Positions 40,604-49,847 are shown, counted from the stretch's first letter. The stretch: DNA of 64,000 bases from Croceicoccus bisphenolivorans (GCF_001634625.1 NZ_LRSE01000009.1:62001-126000); one strand, 5' to 3'. A program made the numbers and translations. The notes: generated by a model from the letters alone, not told the origin.

Positions 40604-42058
40604 ATGCCGCCACCATATTATCCGGAGCTTACCTTGAAGCCGAACCTTCCGATCTTGCTTGCAGGCACCTGTCTTGCGCTGGCCGCTACGCCGGGCGCTG
40701 CCCAGAATGCGACCGCGAAGCCGGTTCCAGCCCGATCCACCGCACCGGTCTATGTCGGTGAAGGCCAGTTGCCGCGACCTGCCGCCACACCGACGCCCGC
40801 GCCGACCCCCGGCCCCGACACGATGCCCGAAACGACGATGCAGTCGAACCCGGTGGTGCAGGACGTGCCGACCGACTTCTTCGATACCCCGCCCACGTGG
40901 ACCGTGGCGCAGGCGCAGGACTTGCGCGCCTATGTCGCGGGCCTCGGTAACGAAGGGCTGTTTCCCCGCGATTACCTGCCGGTAGAGCTTGACGGCGCCA
41001 TCGCTGCCGGTGCGGGCGAGAAACTGAACGAGATCGCCACGCGCACTTTCACCTGGGTGGCACAGGACCTGCGCGACGGGCGGACCGAGATGGATTCGCG
41101 CAAACAATGGTTCGTGCGCGATCCCGACGCCGAACGCCTGCCGATCAAGCCCCTGCTGGAAGAGGCGCTGGCCACTGGCGATATCGTGGGCGCGCTCGAC
41201 ACGCTCAGCCCCGTGCATCCCGACTATGCCGTGCTGAAACAGATGCTGCTCGAAACGCCGGAAAACGCGAAGGACAAACGCGCCCGGATTCGCGCCAACA
41301 TGGACCGCTGGCGCTGGCTCGCCCGCGATCTGGGTTCCAGCTACCTGCTGACCAACGTGCCGGAATACCAGCTGCGCCTGACGGTGAACGACAAGATCGT
41401 GCGTTCGTACCGCACCATCGTCGGCAAGCCGGGCCGCACCAGCACGCCGCAACTGGCCGAAACGGTGGAAGGCGTGATTTTCAACCCGACGTGGACCGTG
41501 CCGCAATCCATCGTGGTCGGCGAAGGGCTGGGCGCGAGAGTGCTGAACAATCCGTCCTATGCGAAAAGCCACAATTACAAGGCGTGGAAGAACGAGGATG
41601 GCATGACAGTCGTCGTGCAGCAGCCGGGGCCGGGCAATTCGCTGGGCATGATGAAGATCGACATGCCCAATCCGCATGCGATCTTCCTGCACGACACGCC
41701 GGCCAAGAACCTGTTCGATACCGAAAACCGCGCCTATTCCCACGGCTGCATCCGCACCGATCGCGCACTGGAACTGGCGCTGACGCTGGCTATCGCACTG
41801 GGGCAGGTACCCAAGGAAGAGGCCGTCGCGATCAGCAAGTCGGGCGAATACACCCGCGTCCCGCTGAAGAAGCAGGTGCCGGTCTACATCACCTACTTCA
41901 CGATGGCGCAGGACATCGACGGCGAAATGCGCACGTTCAAGGACATCTACGGCCGGGACGAGCCGGTGCTCGCCAGCTTTGCCGCCCCCCGCGTCGCGAA
42001 GGACGGCCGCCGCGTCACGAACGAGGAAGTCGTCGCGATCGAGGATCCGGGGCTTTGA
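40604..42058 (+). CDS. L,D-transpeptidase, YcbB-like (YkuD domain)
   Basis: A secreted or membrane-anchored cell-wall enzyme of about 484 residues. It has a hydrophobic N-terminal signal (LPILLAGTCLALAATPGAAQ), a Pro/Thr-rich linker, a peptidoglycan-binding-like helical region, and a YkuD catalytic domain with the active Cys382 in YSHGCIRTDRA. The HAIFLHDTP histidine is also conserved. It forms 3-3 cross-links or anchors proteins on peptidoglycan. Start is uncertain: ATG 40604 has AAGG upstream, while TTG 40634 would give a more standard signal peptide. The acetyltransferase gene overlaps its stop by 4 bp. Confidence 0.88.
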   Translation: MPPPYYPELTLKPNLPILLAGTCLALAATPGAAQNATAKPVPARSTAPVYVGEGQLPRPAATPTPAPTPGPDTMPETTMQSNPVVQDVPTDFFDTPPTWTVAQAQDLRAYVAGLGNEGLFPRDYLPVELDGAIAAGAGEKLNEIATRTFTWVAQDLRDGRTEMDSRKQWFVRDPDAERLPIKPLLEEALATGDIVGALDTLSPVHPDYAVLKQMLLETPENAKDKRARIRANMDRWRWLARDLGSSYLLTNVPEYQLRLTVNDKIVRSYRTIVGKPGRTSTPQLAETVEGVIFNPTWTVPQSIVVGEGLGARVLNNPSYAKSHNYKAWKNEDGMTVVVQQPGPGNSLGMMKIDMPNPHAIFLHDTPAKNLFDTENRAYSHGCIRTDRALELALTLAIALGQVPKEEAVAISKSGEYTRVPLKKQVPVYITYFTMAQDIDGEMRTFKDIYGRDEPVLASFAAPRVAKDGRRVTNEEVVAIEDPGL

Positions 42059-42552
42059 TATCGATACGCCCCGAACGCGAAGGCGATCGGGGCGCGATTT
42101 CAGCGGTCATCGACGTCGCCTTTGCCTGCGCGGACCATTCGGGCGGCAACGAGGCGAAGATCGTGGATGCCATGCGCAGCGACGGGGATCTGGCAATATC
42201 GCTTGTCGCCACCACGGGCGGCAATATCGTCGGCCACGTGGCGCTATCGCATGTGCGGATCGCGCAAGCGCAGGATTGGTACGGGCTAGGGCCCGTGAGC
42301 GTCCTGCCGGAATGCCAGCGCAAGGGGATCGGCACCGCGTTGATCGAACAGGCACTGGAGGTTGCCACCGCGCAGGGTGCACGTGGCTGCGTCGTCTTGG
42401 GCGATCCGGCCTATTACGGCCGCTTCGGATTTGCGGCGGGCCTGGGTCCGACCTTCACCGACGCACCGGCGGAATACTTCATGGCCCTCGCGATTTCCGG
42501 GCCGGTCCCGCAGGGCGAGGCGCGCTATGCCCCGGCGTTCTATTACGCCTGA
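42055..42552 (+). CDS. GNAT N-acetyltransferase
   Basis: A 165-residue GCN5-related acetyltransferase. It has the acetyl-CoA loop LPECQRKGIGTALIEQAL and the C-terminal segment VVLGDPAYYGRFGF, found in the YhbS-like subfamily. The start is likely TTG 42055 overlapping the L,D-transpeptidase stop (TTGA), because the conserved first strand ISIRPEREGD begins immediately after it; no ATG is available at that point. Substrate unknown. It is followed by an intergenic repeat. Confidence 0.84.
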   Translation: MISIRPEREGDRGAISAVIDVAFACADHSGGNEAKIVDAMRSDGDLAISLVATTGGNIVGHVALSHVRIAQAQDWYGLGPVSVLPECQRKGIGTALIEQALEVATAQGARGCVVLGDPAYYGRFGFAAGLGPTFTDAPAEYFMALAISGPVPQGEARYAPAFYYA

Positions 42553-42567
42553 CCACGCCGGATTAGC

Positions 42568-42660
42568 GCTGTCCTACACGGCTCCGCATTACGGAAACCC
42601 GCGGGAAAGCGGCGTATTCGGGCGATTGCGCAGGGTGACAGGGTGTAACCTTTGTCACCC
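42568..42660. repeat. Intergenic repeat, copy A
   Basis: Three modules occur here and again at 49.5-49.7 kb. They are GCTGTCCTACACG (42568-42580), AAACCCGCGGGAAAGCGGCG (42595-42614), and a hairpin with 8 bp arms GGGTGACA/TGTCACCC (42633-42660). The shared modules in two non-coding gaps indicate a dispersed repeat family. Confidence 0.6.
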
Positions 42661-42711
42661 TTGTATCGCTGATGCAGCCAAACGGGGCGGGACCGGCCCG
42701 CCCCGTGTGCA

Positions 42712-43584
42712 TTACATCCCGTCGACGCTCTTGCTGACGAGGATGTTGACCGCGACGCGACGGTTCTGGGCCTTGCCCTCCGGCGTCGAATTGTCGGCCA
42801 GCGGATCGGCCGAAGCCATGCCGGTGGGCGAAAGCATGCGCCACGGCTTCCAGCCGCAGGCCTGCTGCAGATAGTTCACGACGCGGCCCGCGCGCTTTTC
42901 GGAAAGCGTCTGGTTCACTTCGTAGCTACCGGTCGAATCGGTGTAACCGACGACAAGCAGCAGCGCGTTATCCATGCTGTCCGCTTCCTGCGCGGCGGCG
43001 CACAGGTTCTGTTCGGCATCGGGGGTCAGACCGTACTTGCCGGTATCGAAATAGACGTTGGTCGTGCCCTTGATGTTGTACTTGTCGATGTCGGCCATGC
43101 GATCGCGCAGTGCGTCGGCCATCGCCTTGTTCTTGGCGATTGCCGAGCTGTGCGCGGCAAACTGGCGTGACGTGCCGTTGCGCACCATCTGCGCCATTTC
43201 GAGCTGCTTGCCTTTGAACTTCACCTCGGTCGCGACAAGCTGGTTGCCCCAGCGCATCGTTTCCACCGTGACGGGCAGGCCGGGCAGCAGCGATTCGGCA
43301 CCGTGATCCTTGCCGCCCATGCCAAGGAAGCCGCCGCCGCCCTTGATCTTGGTGCCGCTGTCGAGGTTGATGCTGGCGACATCGCCAGTGTCCATCGCCA
43401 CCTCGATCACGTTGTTGCTGCTGGCGGCAATAACGCCTTCGATTTTCGGACCTTCAGAGGCGCGATCACCGATTACGGTTGCGTAGACCCCGTTATCGGA
43501 TCCATCCGCCGCTTGCGCCGAAACAGGCAGGGCAAGCAGGGCTAGCAGTGACAGGGCCATCGGTTTCCCGGTTACGACGATCAT
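42712..43584 (-). CDS. OmpA-family outer-membrane/periplasmic protein
   Basis: A 290-residue exported protein. It has a signal peptide (ALSLLALLALPVSAQA), an N-terminal beta-rich region of about 110 residues (EGVIAASSNNVIEVAMDTGD) that resembles small DUF5666-like barrels, and a C-terminal OmpA domain (TNVYFDTGKYGLTPDAEQ, VVGYTDSTGSYEVNQTLSEKRA) for non-covalent peptidoglycan binding. Two cysteines (LCAAA and QQACG) may form a disulfide. It is monocistronic, with a plain 139 bp gap to the gene upstream. Homologues are usual in sphingomonads. Confidence 0.9.
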   Translation of the reverse strand: MIVVTGKPMALSLLALLALPVSAQAADGSDNGVYATVIGDRASEGPKIEGVIAASSNNVIEVAMDTGDVASINLDSGTKIKGGGGFLGMGGKDHGAESLLPGLPVTVETMRWGNQLVATEVKFKGKQLEMAQMVRNGTSRQFAAHSSAIAKNKAMADALRDRMADIDKYNIKGTTNVYFDTGKYGLTPDAEQNLCAAAQEADSMDNALLLVVGYTDSTGSYEVNQTLSEKRAGRVVNYLQQACGWKPWRMLSPTGMASADPLADNSTPEGKAQNRRVAVNILVSKSVDGM

Positions 43585-43723
43585 TGCGCTACTCCTTCAT
43601 CCATACAACGCCATTCATGCGTTGCGCGCGCAGCGAACCCTTGCAAGGAGTGGTAACGATCGGGTTAACGCGCGCCAAGAGGGGGCAGAAAGTGACCAAC
43701 AGCCCGTTGCCCGCCGGCAACAG

Positions 43724-44692
43724 CTATCCGGCGTAGATCGCGGTTTCTCTGAGGCCCTCCGAATTGGATCGGCCACGGAACATGCCCGGCGTGTTGAAGG
43801 CAAAACCGGCCGAACCGTCGGGTGCGGCAAAGATCACACCGCCTTCGCCGCCCAGCGCGCCGACTTCGGACATCACCGCATCGGCCGCCTGCTGCGCGGT
43901 TTCGCCCAGCATCCGCATCCGCGCATTGATTTCATGGGCCGCGGCGATGCGGATGAAAACTTCGCCGGTGCCGGTCGCCGATACGGCGCAGCCGCGATCG
44001 TCTGCATAAGTGCCCGCGCCGATCACCGGCGTGTCGCCCACCCGGCCCCAGCGCTTGCCGGTAAGGCCGCCGGTGCTGGTTGCCGCCGCGACATGGCCAT
44101 GACTGTCCAGCGCCACCGCGCCGACCGTGCCGTACTTCAGATCGGTGTCGAACCATGCGCCATCGCCGCGTTCGCCCTTCGCGCGAAATTCCTCCCACTG
44201 CGCGCGGCGATGGGGCGTGGCGAACCATTCCGGATCGGCCTGCTCGACATCACTTTCCACGCCGAACCGGTTGGCGCCTTCGTGGCTGAGCATGACGTGG
44301 GGGGTCTGTTCCATAACGGCCCGCGCGGCCCGAACCGGATTGCGGATGCAGGTCGTGCCAGCCACCGCGCCTGCCGCACGGGTGGCCCCGTCCATCACGG
44401 CTGCGTCCATCTCGTTATGCCCTTCGAAAGCGAAGACCGATCCGCGCCCTGCATTGAACTGCGGATCGTCTTCCAGCACGGCGACGGCGGCGACAACCGC
44501 GTCCATCGCCGTCCCGCCACCGGCCAGAACCGCCGCCCCCGCATCGAGCGCTGCCGCAAGGCCGGCAATAAATGCGGCGTCCTCCTCGGCAGAGAAGCGG
44601 CCCGGCTTCATCGAGCCGGCCCCGCCATGAATGGCAAGGCTCCATTGCAAATTCGCGGCATCGGGCATCTCGGTATCCTCAGTGTCGGCCAC
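43724..44692 (-). CDS. iaaA: Isoaspartyl peptidase / L-asparaginase (Ntn hydrolase)
   Basis: A 322-residue type III asparaginase that matures by autocleavage before Thr189 (GTVGAVALDSHGHVAAATSTGG, given in part). The N-terminal LAIHGGAG and the KRWGRVGDTPVIGAGTYAD loops are diagnostic. It degrades isoaspartyl dipeptides and asparagine. No signal peptide is seen, so it is cytoplasmic. A palindrome (44713-44724) lies 21 bp upstream of the start. A related glycosylasparaginase activity cannot be excluded. Confidence 0.93.
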   Translation of the reverse strand: MADTEDTEMPDAANLQWSLAIHGGAGSMKPGRFSAEEDAAFIAGLAAALDAGAAVLAGGGTAMDAVVAAVAVLEDDPQFNAGRGSVFAFEGHNEMDAAVMDGATRAAGAVAGTTCIRNPVRAARAVMEQTPHVMLSHEGANRFGVESDVEQADPEWFATPHRRAQWEEFRAKGERGDGAWFDTDLKYGTVGAVALDSHGHVAAATSTGGLTGKRWGRVGDTPVIGAGTYADDRGCAVSATGTGEVFIRIAAAHEINARMRMLGETAQQAADAVMSEVGALGGEGGVIFAAPDGSAGFAFNTPGMFRGRSNSEGLRETAIYAG

Positions 44693-44712
44693 GGGCTGAT
44701 CCTATGGTAATT

Positions 44713-44724
44713 GACAGTGCTGTC
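44713..44724. promoter_or_regulatory. Short palindrome in a divergent intergenic region
   Basis: GACAG and CTGTC flank TG, giving a 12 bp inverted repeat between the divergent isoaspartyl peptidase and GNAT genes. It is a possible operator; evidence is only symmetry and position. Confidence 0.3.
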
Positions 44725-44824
44725 CACATGGGCGCATCCACCCCATTGCGCCAGCCCCCACACACGGGCATGGGGCGCCGCGCCGCCCACCCCTCTGGCG
44801 GTTCGATCCTGGAGTTTCAAGGCG

Positions 44825-45388
44825 ATGAATATGCTGCAAGGCATGGCCGAACGGAAGCAGACCGCAAGCAGCGAAATCATATTCCGCAACGCCACGCTAG
44901 AGGATCGCGACGCTCTCGTCGCACTTGGCCGGGCTAGTTTCGATGCCGCCTTCGGGCATCTCTACACACAGGAAAACCTCGCCCGGTTCCTGCATTCCGC
45001 CCACTCGCCGGAGAAAGTGGCCGCGCAGCTTGTCGGCGGACACGTAGCCTATCGCCTTGCCTTCAGGGGCAGGCGCCTGGCGGGATACTGCAAGCTGGTC
45101 GAAGGCGCGCAATTCGGCGACCATTCCCATGCGAAACGTCCGATCGCACTGTCACAGCTCTACACCGATCCCGCCTCAACCGGGCAGGGTATCGGCGCGG
45201 GCCTGATGGACTGGGCACTGGCGGAGGCGAAGCACAGGCGCAAGGACGCGATCCAGCTATCGGTATGGAGCGAGAACGTGGGCGCACAACGGTTCTATGC
45301 CCGATACGGCTTCGCCAAAATCGCGGATATCGATTTCTGGGTCGGAGAACACCGCGATGACGAGTTCCTCTACGAACTGAAGCTATAG
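44825..45388 (+). CDS. GNAT N-acetyltransferase
   Basis: A 187-residue acetyltransferase. The fold begins at SEIIFRNATLEDRDALVALG. The acetyl-CoA loop is TGQGIGAGLMDWALAEA, and the C-terminal WSENVGAQRFYARYGFAKI is the usual GNAT motif B. Start ATG 44825 is chosen over an upstream frame (44711) whose translation is not protein-like. The 3' end overlaps a convergent small exported-protein gene by 6 bp. Acceptor unknown. Confidence 0.87.
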   Translation: MNMLQGMAERKQTASSEIIFRNATLEDRDALVALGRASFDAAFGHLYTQENLARFLHSAHSPEKVAAQLVGGHVAYRLAFRGRRLAGYCKLVEGAQFGDHSHAKRPIALSQLYTDPASTGQGIGAGLMDWALAEAKHRRKDAIQLSVWSENVGAQRFYARYGFAKIADIDFWVGEHRDDEFLYELKL

Positions 45389-45742
45389 GCGTTCGATCGC
45401 AATTGCCTCGCACGTCTTGTCCGCGGGCAGGTTGACCGGCGCATAGCAGACCCGCGCCTCGCGCGTTTCGCCGGGCCTCAGGTTCTGGAATACCGCCAGC
45501 ACCCGCTGGCTTTCGCCGCCTGCGACATCGTGGCTTTCCCCCGGCAGCAGGCGCACGTCGGCAGCCGGCGTGTCCGTCTGCGCACCGATGGCGAAGACCC
45601 GGAACGTGCGCCGGACATTGTCGGAGTTGTGCACTTCGATAAACACCGATTCCATCGAACTCGACGTCGTGCGCGTGGTGACGGAATCACCATCGCCGCC
45701 GAAACCGATCGTTGGAACCAGTGCAACCGTCAGCACGACCAC
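45383..45742 (-). CDS. Small exported protein of unknown function
   Basis: A 119-residue protein with an N-terminal hydrophobic stretch (VVVLTVALVPTIGFGG) that looks like a signal peptide or anchor. It is followed by a beta-rich domain (ESVFIEVHNSDNVRRTFRVFAIG, LLPGESHDVAGGESQRVLAVF) with two Cys near the end (RVCYAPVNLPADKTCEAIAI). The pattern resembles an Ig-like fold, but no family is recognised. Start is uncertain: the frame is open upstream to about 45765 with AAGGAG at a plausible distance from a non-ATG start. It overlaps the GNAT gene by 6 bp at the 3' ends. Confidence 0.6.
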   Translation of the reverse strand: MVVLTVALVPTIGFGGDGDSVTTRTTSSSMESVFIEVHNSDNVRRTFRVFAIGAQTDTPAADVRLLPGESHDVAGGESQRVLAVFQNLRPGETREARVCYAPVNLPADKTCEAIAIERL

Positions 45743-45890
45743 CGGGATGGCGAGCAGCTCCTTGATGCAACCGAATCCTTATGCCCCATACGGCGGCAAG
45801 GATTCGGCATGAGGCATGAAAATCGGCCACGGAGGGGCTTAGGTAGTCGCCCCTATGCCATCGCTGACCATGGCGTTGACGGCAATCGCG

Positions 45891-46916
45891 TCAGAACCAC
45901 TTCCAGCGCCAGAACAACGCGAACTGCATGACCAGAATCGCACCGCACAGCGCCACGACTTCCCAGAAAGCGTTGGGATTGCCGGTCCCCGGCATCCCGC
46001 CGACATTGATGCCGAGCAGCCCCGTCAGGAAACCCAGCGGCAGGAAAATCGCGGCAACGATCGTGAGGAGGTAACTGGTGCGTTCGGACCGGGCGACAGC
46101 GCGGGCGCGGATATCGTCCTGCAGCACGACCGCGCTTTCCTTGGAAATGTCGATATCGTCGAGATAGCGGGACAAGCGGTCGATCGTTTCGGCGATCTCC
46201 CGCCGGTCGTGATCCTCGAACCAGTCCGGCGCATCGCGGCTGATGCGCTCGAACGCTTCGTGCTGCGGGCTCATGTGGCGTTTTAGGGCAAGGCAGTTGC
46301 GCCGGATCGTCGCGATCTTTTCCAGCAGCGCTTCATTGTCACCGTCGAGGTCGGCGTCCTCCAGCTGGTCGATATGATCGTTCATGTCGACGATCGATCT
46401 GTTCATGCGCGCAATCATCTGCTCGGTAAGGGATGTGATCAATGCACCAGCATCGGTCGGGCCATGGCCGGCATCGATCAGCGCCAGCGTGTCGCGTGGG
46501 GTCTGCAGCGGGAAGCGGCGTAGCGTGATCACCCGCTTGCCGTCGCTCCACAACTGCATCGAAACCATGTCCTCCGGCTCGGCATTGGGGTTGAAGTTGA
46601 TGCCGCGCAGCGTGGCCACCAGCGTGTCCCCTTCGCGAAAGGCGCGCGGGCGGGTCTGGTCGGATACCAGCAGTTCGGCTGTAGGCTCGGGAATGGAAAG
46701 GGCATGCTCCAGCCAGTCCTGTATGCCATGCTGGTTGCGGCACATGTGCAGCCAGATGACCTCGTTCTCCCGCCCGCTGCCGGGCAGGCCCGGAGACCAT
46801 TCGCGCGCCTCTTCCCATGTTACCGCGCGCCCGCCGCCCTGCCCGTCAAGCACGCGCCCGAACAACAGCGCTTCGTCGCCCGCCACGTCATCGGTCCACT
46901 GCACGTTATCCTGCAT
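45891..46916 (-). CDS. zntB: CorA/ZntB-family divalent metal transporter
   Basis: A 341-residue CorA-superfamily protein. It has a large cytoplasmic N-terminal domain, a long helix (LTEQMIARMNRSIVDMNDHIDQLE), and two C-terminal membrane helices. The pore motif is GINVGGMPG in place of CorA GMN, typical of ZntB zinc transporters. The end FALFWRWKWF is also ZntB-like. Direction of transport in ZntB is debated (efflux versus proton-coupled uptake). It diverges from ispG with 163 bp between starts. Confidence 0.88.
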   Translation of the reverse strand: MQDNVQWTDDVAGDEALLFGRVLDGQGGGRAVTWEEAREWSPGLPGSGRENEVIWLHMCRNQHGIQDWLEHALSIPEPTAELLVSDQTRPRAFREGDTLVATLRGINFNPNAEPEDMVSMQLWSDGKRVITLRRFPLQTPRDTLALIDAGHGPTDAGALITSLTEQMIARMNRSIVDMNDHIDQLEDADLDGDNEALLEKIATIRRNCLALKRHMSPQHEAFERISRDAPDWFEDHDRREIAETIDRLSRYLDDIDISKESAVVLQDDIRARAVARSERTSYLLTIVAAIFLPLGFLTGLLGINVGGMPGTGNPNAFWEVVALCGAILVMQFALFWRWKWF

Positions 46917-46996
46917 CCCGGCTCCTTCTTGCCAGCCTTCTATGCCGTGAAGACGCGCAATTTCATACCGCCCTCGAAACTGCTAGGAAAAGCACC

Positions 46997-47083
46997 ATGT
47001 TGTCATCAAGACGATCGGGCCGTTATGCGAACCCGATGGCGGCGCATTCGCCGCATTCGAAAGGCTACGGGTTAGAACTATGA
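46997..47083 (+). CDS. Possible 28-residue upstream ORF coupled to ispG
   Basis: An ATG frame of 28 codons ([18 protein letters not shown]...) has AGGAAAAG 6 nt upstream, and its TGA overlaps the ispG ATG (ATGA). It could be a leader that couples translation to ispG. It is basic, lacks homology that I recognise, and may be chance; only the ribosome binding site and overlap support it. Confidence 0.3.
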   Translation: MLSSRRSGRYANPMAAHSPHSKGYGLEL

Positions 47084-48216
47084 ACGCGATCCGCCCCTGG
47101 CGCACGATCGAGCGACGCAAGTGCCGGCAGATCATGGTGGGTTCGGTGCCCGTGGGCGGCGATGCCCCGATCACCGTGCAGACGATGACCAACACGCCGA
47201 CAGAGGACGTGGCCGCGACGATCGACCAGATCCGCCGGTGCGAGGATGCGGGTGCGGACATCATCCGCGTGTCCTGCCCCACGGAAGAATCGACCGCGAA
47301 CTTCGACCAGATCACGAAGGCGTCGAACATTCCGGTCGTTGCCGACATCCACTTCCACTACAAGCGCGCGCTGGAAGCAGCCGACAAGGGCGCGGCCTGT
47401 CTGCGTATCAATCCTGGAAACATCGGCAGCAGCGAGCGGGTGGCCGAAGTCGTCCGCGCCGCCAAGGCCAACGGCTGTGCGATCCGCATCGGCGTGAATG
47501 CTGGGTCGCTGGAAAAGGACCTGCTGGAAAAATACGGCGAGCCTTGCCCCGAGGCGCTGGTGGAATCGGCACTCGATCATATCAAGCTGCTGCAGGACCA
47601 CGATTTTCACGAATACAAGGTGGCGGTGAAGGCCAGCGACGTGTTCCTTGCCGTCGCGGCCTATCAGGGCCTTGCCGACGCGGTCGATTGTCCGCTCCAC
47701 CTTGGCATTACCGAGGCAGGGGGCCTGATAGGCGGGACGGTGAAATCCTCGATCGGCATCGGCAACCTGCTCTGGGCCGGAATCGGGGACACGATCCGCG
47801 TCTCGCTTTCGGCAGAGCCGGAGCAGGAAGTGCGCGTCGGGTTCGAGATCCTGAAGTCGCTGGGCCTGCGCACCCGCGGCGTGCGCGTCGTGTCCTGCCC
47901 GTCCTGCGCCCGCCAGGGCTTCGACGTGATCCGCACGGTCCAGACGCTGGAGGAACGGCTTCAGCACATCAAGGTGCCATTGTCGCTCTCCGTTCTCGGC
48001 TGCGTTGTCAACGGACCGGGCGAAGCGCGGGAAACCGATATCGGCATCACCGGCGGCGGCAACGGCAAGCACATGGTCTACCTGTCGGGCGTGACCGACC
48101 ATCACGTGCAGTCCGGCGACATGCTCGACCATATCGTGAACCTTGTTGAGGCGAAGGCCGCCGAGATCGAGGCGGACATGATCGACGCGGGCAAGGCTAC
48201 CGAAACGGCGGGATAA
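47080..48216 (+). CDS. ispG: 4-Hydroxy-3-methylbut-2-enyl diphosphate synthase (IspG/GcpE)
   Basis: A 378-residue [4Fe-4S] enzyme of the non-mevalonate isoprenoid pathway that converts MEcPP to HMBPP. Cluster ligands are C273 and C276 ([11 protein letters not shown]) and C308 ([16 protein letters not shown]), with the fourth ligand Glu in GPGEA. The TIM-barrel half begins [19 protein letters not shown]. Start ATG 47080 overlaps a short upstream frame. Length matches the bacterial two-domain form. Confidence 0.96.
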   Translation: MNAIRPWRTIERRKCRQIMVGSVPVGGDAPITVQTMTNTPTEDVAATIDQIRRCEDAGADIIRVSCPTEESTANFDQITKASNIPVVADIHFHYKRALEAADKGAACLRINPGNIGSSERVAEVVRAAKANGCAIRIGVNAGSLEKDLLEKYGEPCPEALVESALDHIKLLQDHDFHEYKVAVKASDVFLAVAAYQGLADAVDCPLHLGITEAGGLIGGTVKSSIGIGNLLWAGIGDTIRVSLSAEPEQEVRVGFEILKSLGLRTRGVRVVSCPSCARQGFDVIRTVQTLEERLQHIKVPLSLSVLGCVVNGPGEARETDIGITGGGNGKHMVYLSGVTDHHVQSGDMLDHIVNLVEAKAAEIEADMIDAGKATETAG

Positions 48217-48268
48217 CGGCCTGCGCCGCTTCGGGGGCACATTTACGCTATCTTCAGTCCCACGCGTC

Positions 48269-48823
48269 ATGATTGCCCGCATGAAGTTGGGATCACTGAT
48301 CTGGCTCGGCGCGGGGCTATGTCTGGTTGGCATCATGATGCCGGCTGATCATAGTCGCATGAACGATCCGCCGCAGGCCGTGTCCGGCACCGGCAGTCTG
48401 ACGGTCGATGCGGTGGAGCCTTTCGACCATACCGGTTCTCAGGACTACCTCGGCGGTGAAATGGTGCTGCAGCAGCAGAGCGACGGCCATTTCTATGCCA
48501 GTCCCTCGATCAACTCCGTGCCGGTGGATGCGCTGATCGACACCGGGGCCAGCGTCATCGCGCTGACCGGCGCCGATGCCGAAGCCATCGGCCTGTCGTG
48601 GGACCAGAGCCAGATCCGCACGGTGGGCCGCGGAGCCAGCGGGCCGGTGCAGGGTGTCGCTGTCCGGCTGGACAAGGTCGAACTCGGCAGTTTCGAGGTT
48701 CACGATGTCGACGCGATGATCATTCCCGAAGGGCTGCACGTCACCCTGCTGGGCCAGAGTTTCCTGTCGCGCATACCCGAAGTGCAGATATCGGACGGCA
48801 AGATGCGACTTGCCGAATACTGA
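48269..48823 (+). CDS. Retropepsin-like membrane-anchored aspartic protease
   Basis: A 184-residue protein with an N-terminal membrane anchor (LGSLIWLGAGLCLVGIMM) and a single retropepsin-type domain. The active motif DTGAS is at residues 91-95 (VDALIDTGASVIALTG), followed by the hydrophobic flap and LLGQSFLSRIPEVQ. This matches the clan AA, TIGR02281-type family of alphaproteobacteria. Activity requires a dimer and the natural substrate is unknown. ATG 48281 is an alternative start. It precedes a Tat-exported L,D-transpeptidase-like gene by 59 bp. Confidence 0.86.
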   Translation: MIARMKLGSLIWLGAGLCLVGIMMPADHSRMNDPPQAVSGTGSLTVDAVEPFDHTGSQDYLGGEMVLQQQSDGHFYASPSINSVPVDALIDTGASVIALTGADAEAIGLSWDQSQIRTVGRGASGPVQGVAVRLDKVELGSFEVHDVDAMIIPEGLHVTLLGQSFLSRIPEVQISDGKMRLAEY

Positions 48824-48882
48824 TCGCGGCAGAACGCGCTCGATTCAGTGCAAATCAATCTGCGCCATGTTATAAACGGGTC

Positions 48883-49518
48883 ATGGTGAAGGCTGCGAAC
48901 AGACGCGATTTGTTGAAAGGCGCACTCGTTGCGGGTGCCGGCCTTGCGCTGCCCGGCGCGTTTCCGGCGCGTGTCTTTGCGCAGGCAAGTTCGCTGACCC
49001 CTCGGGATCGCGCCGTGCTGGATGTGGCCAAGCGCGAGATCGAACGGGCAGGATCGGCATTGTGGCACAAGGACATGGCCGCGATCGCCGATTTCGGCGT
49101 CCATTCCGCGCTGCCGCGCTTCCACTTCGCCAATCTCGAAACCGGCACCGTGCGCAGCTTCCTTGTCGCACATGGCATGGGTTCCGATCCCGAACATGAC
49201 GGCTGGCTCAACACCTTCTCCAACGTGGAGGGATCGAACGCCACCAGCCGCGGCGCGTTCATCACGTACGAGTGGTACAAGGGCAAGTACGGCACCTCGA
49301 TCCGGCTTGGCGGGCTGGACCCGGAAAATTCCAACGCCCTGCCCCGCTATATCGTCGCCCACGCGGCGGAATACGCGACGCCCGAACACGTGGCGAAATG
49401 GGGCAAGCTGGGCCGATCCAACGGCTGTTTCGCGATGAGCCCGACGGACTTTCGAGAGGCCCTGTGGAATATCTCGGGCGGCCGCCTGATCTATTCGGAC
49501 AAGCTCGGCCTCGGCTGA
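48883..49518 (+). CDS. Tat-exported murein L,D-transpeptidase-like protein
   Basis: A 211-residue exported protein. The twin-arginine signal is NRRDLLKGALVAGAGLALPGAF. The YkuD_2-like catalytic core has FHFANLETG, the His-containing LVAHGMGSDPEHDG and the active Cys182 in GRSNGCFAMSP. It probably modifies peptidoglycan. It is short compared with the YcbB-like protein at 40.6 kb, so the two are not close paralogues. Start ATG 48883 puts the RR motif at residues 7-8 as expected. Confidence 0.85.
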   Translation: MVKAANRRDLLKGALVAGAGLALPGAFPARVFAQASSLTPRDRAVLDVAKREIERAGSALWHKDMAAIADFGVHSALPRFHFANLETGTVRSFLVAHGMGSDPEHDGWLNTFSNVEGSNATSRGAFITYEWYKGKYGTSIRLGGLDPENSNALPRYIVAHAAEYATPEHVAKWGKLGRSNGCFAMSPTDFREALWNISGGRLIYSDKLGLG

Positions 49519-49847
49519 ACCAATCCGGCATCGCTATCCGGCAGCAGGGTGACAAAGGTGACACCCTGTAACCCACATCCAGCAGCCGCAAACCCGCAGG
49601 AAAGCTGGCGTTGCGCCCGCATGTCACGGGTTACACGTTGCGGGGCAGCGCCCTGCGATTACCGACGATTGCAAAGAACCGCGCACATGATGACGCGGGA
49701 ACCACGTGTAGGACAGCACTATCTCGCGCCCTCTTCAACCCACCCCGCTGCGACTAGCCGAGCCTGACGGCCCGCCAAGTCTCGCGCCCCTCCCGCAAGC
49801 TGGAAGGGTTGGGGGTGGGATTATCGAACGGTGAAAAGCGGAAACCG
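49519..49847. repeat. Gene-free stretch with intergenic repeat, copy B
   Basis: No convincing gene is seen. The stretch holds a 7 bp-arm hairpin CAGGGTG/CACCCTG (49545-49568), AAACCCGCAGGAAAGCTGGCG in two blocks (49590-49610) nearly identical to copy A, GGGTTACACG near 49629, and CGTGTAGGACAGC (49705-49717), which is the reverse complement of the 13-mer in copy A. The modules are rearranged relative to copy A. Confidence 0.55.
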
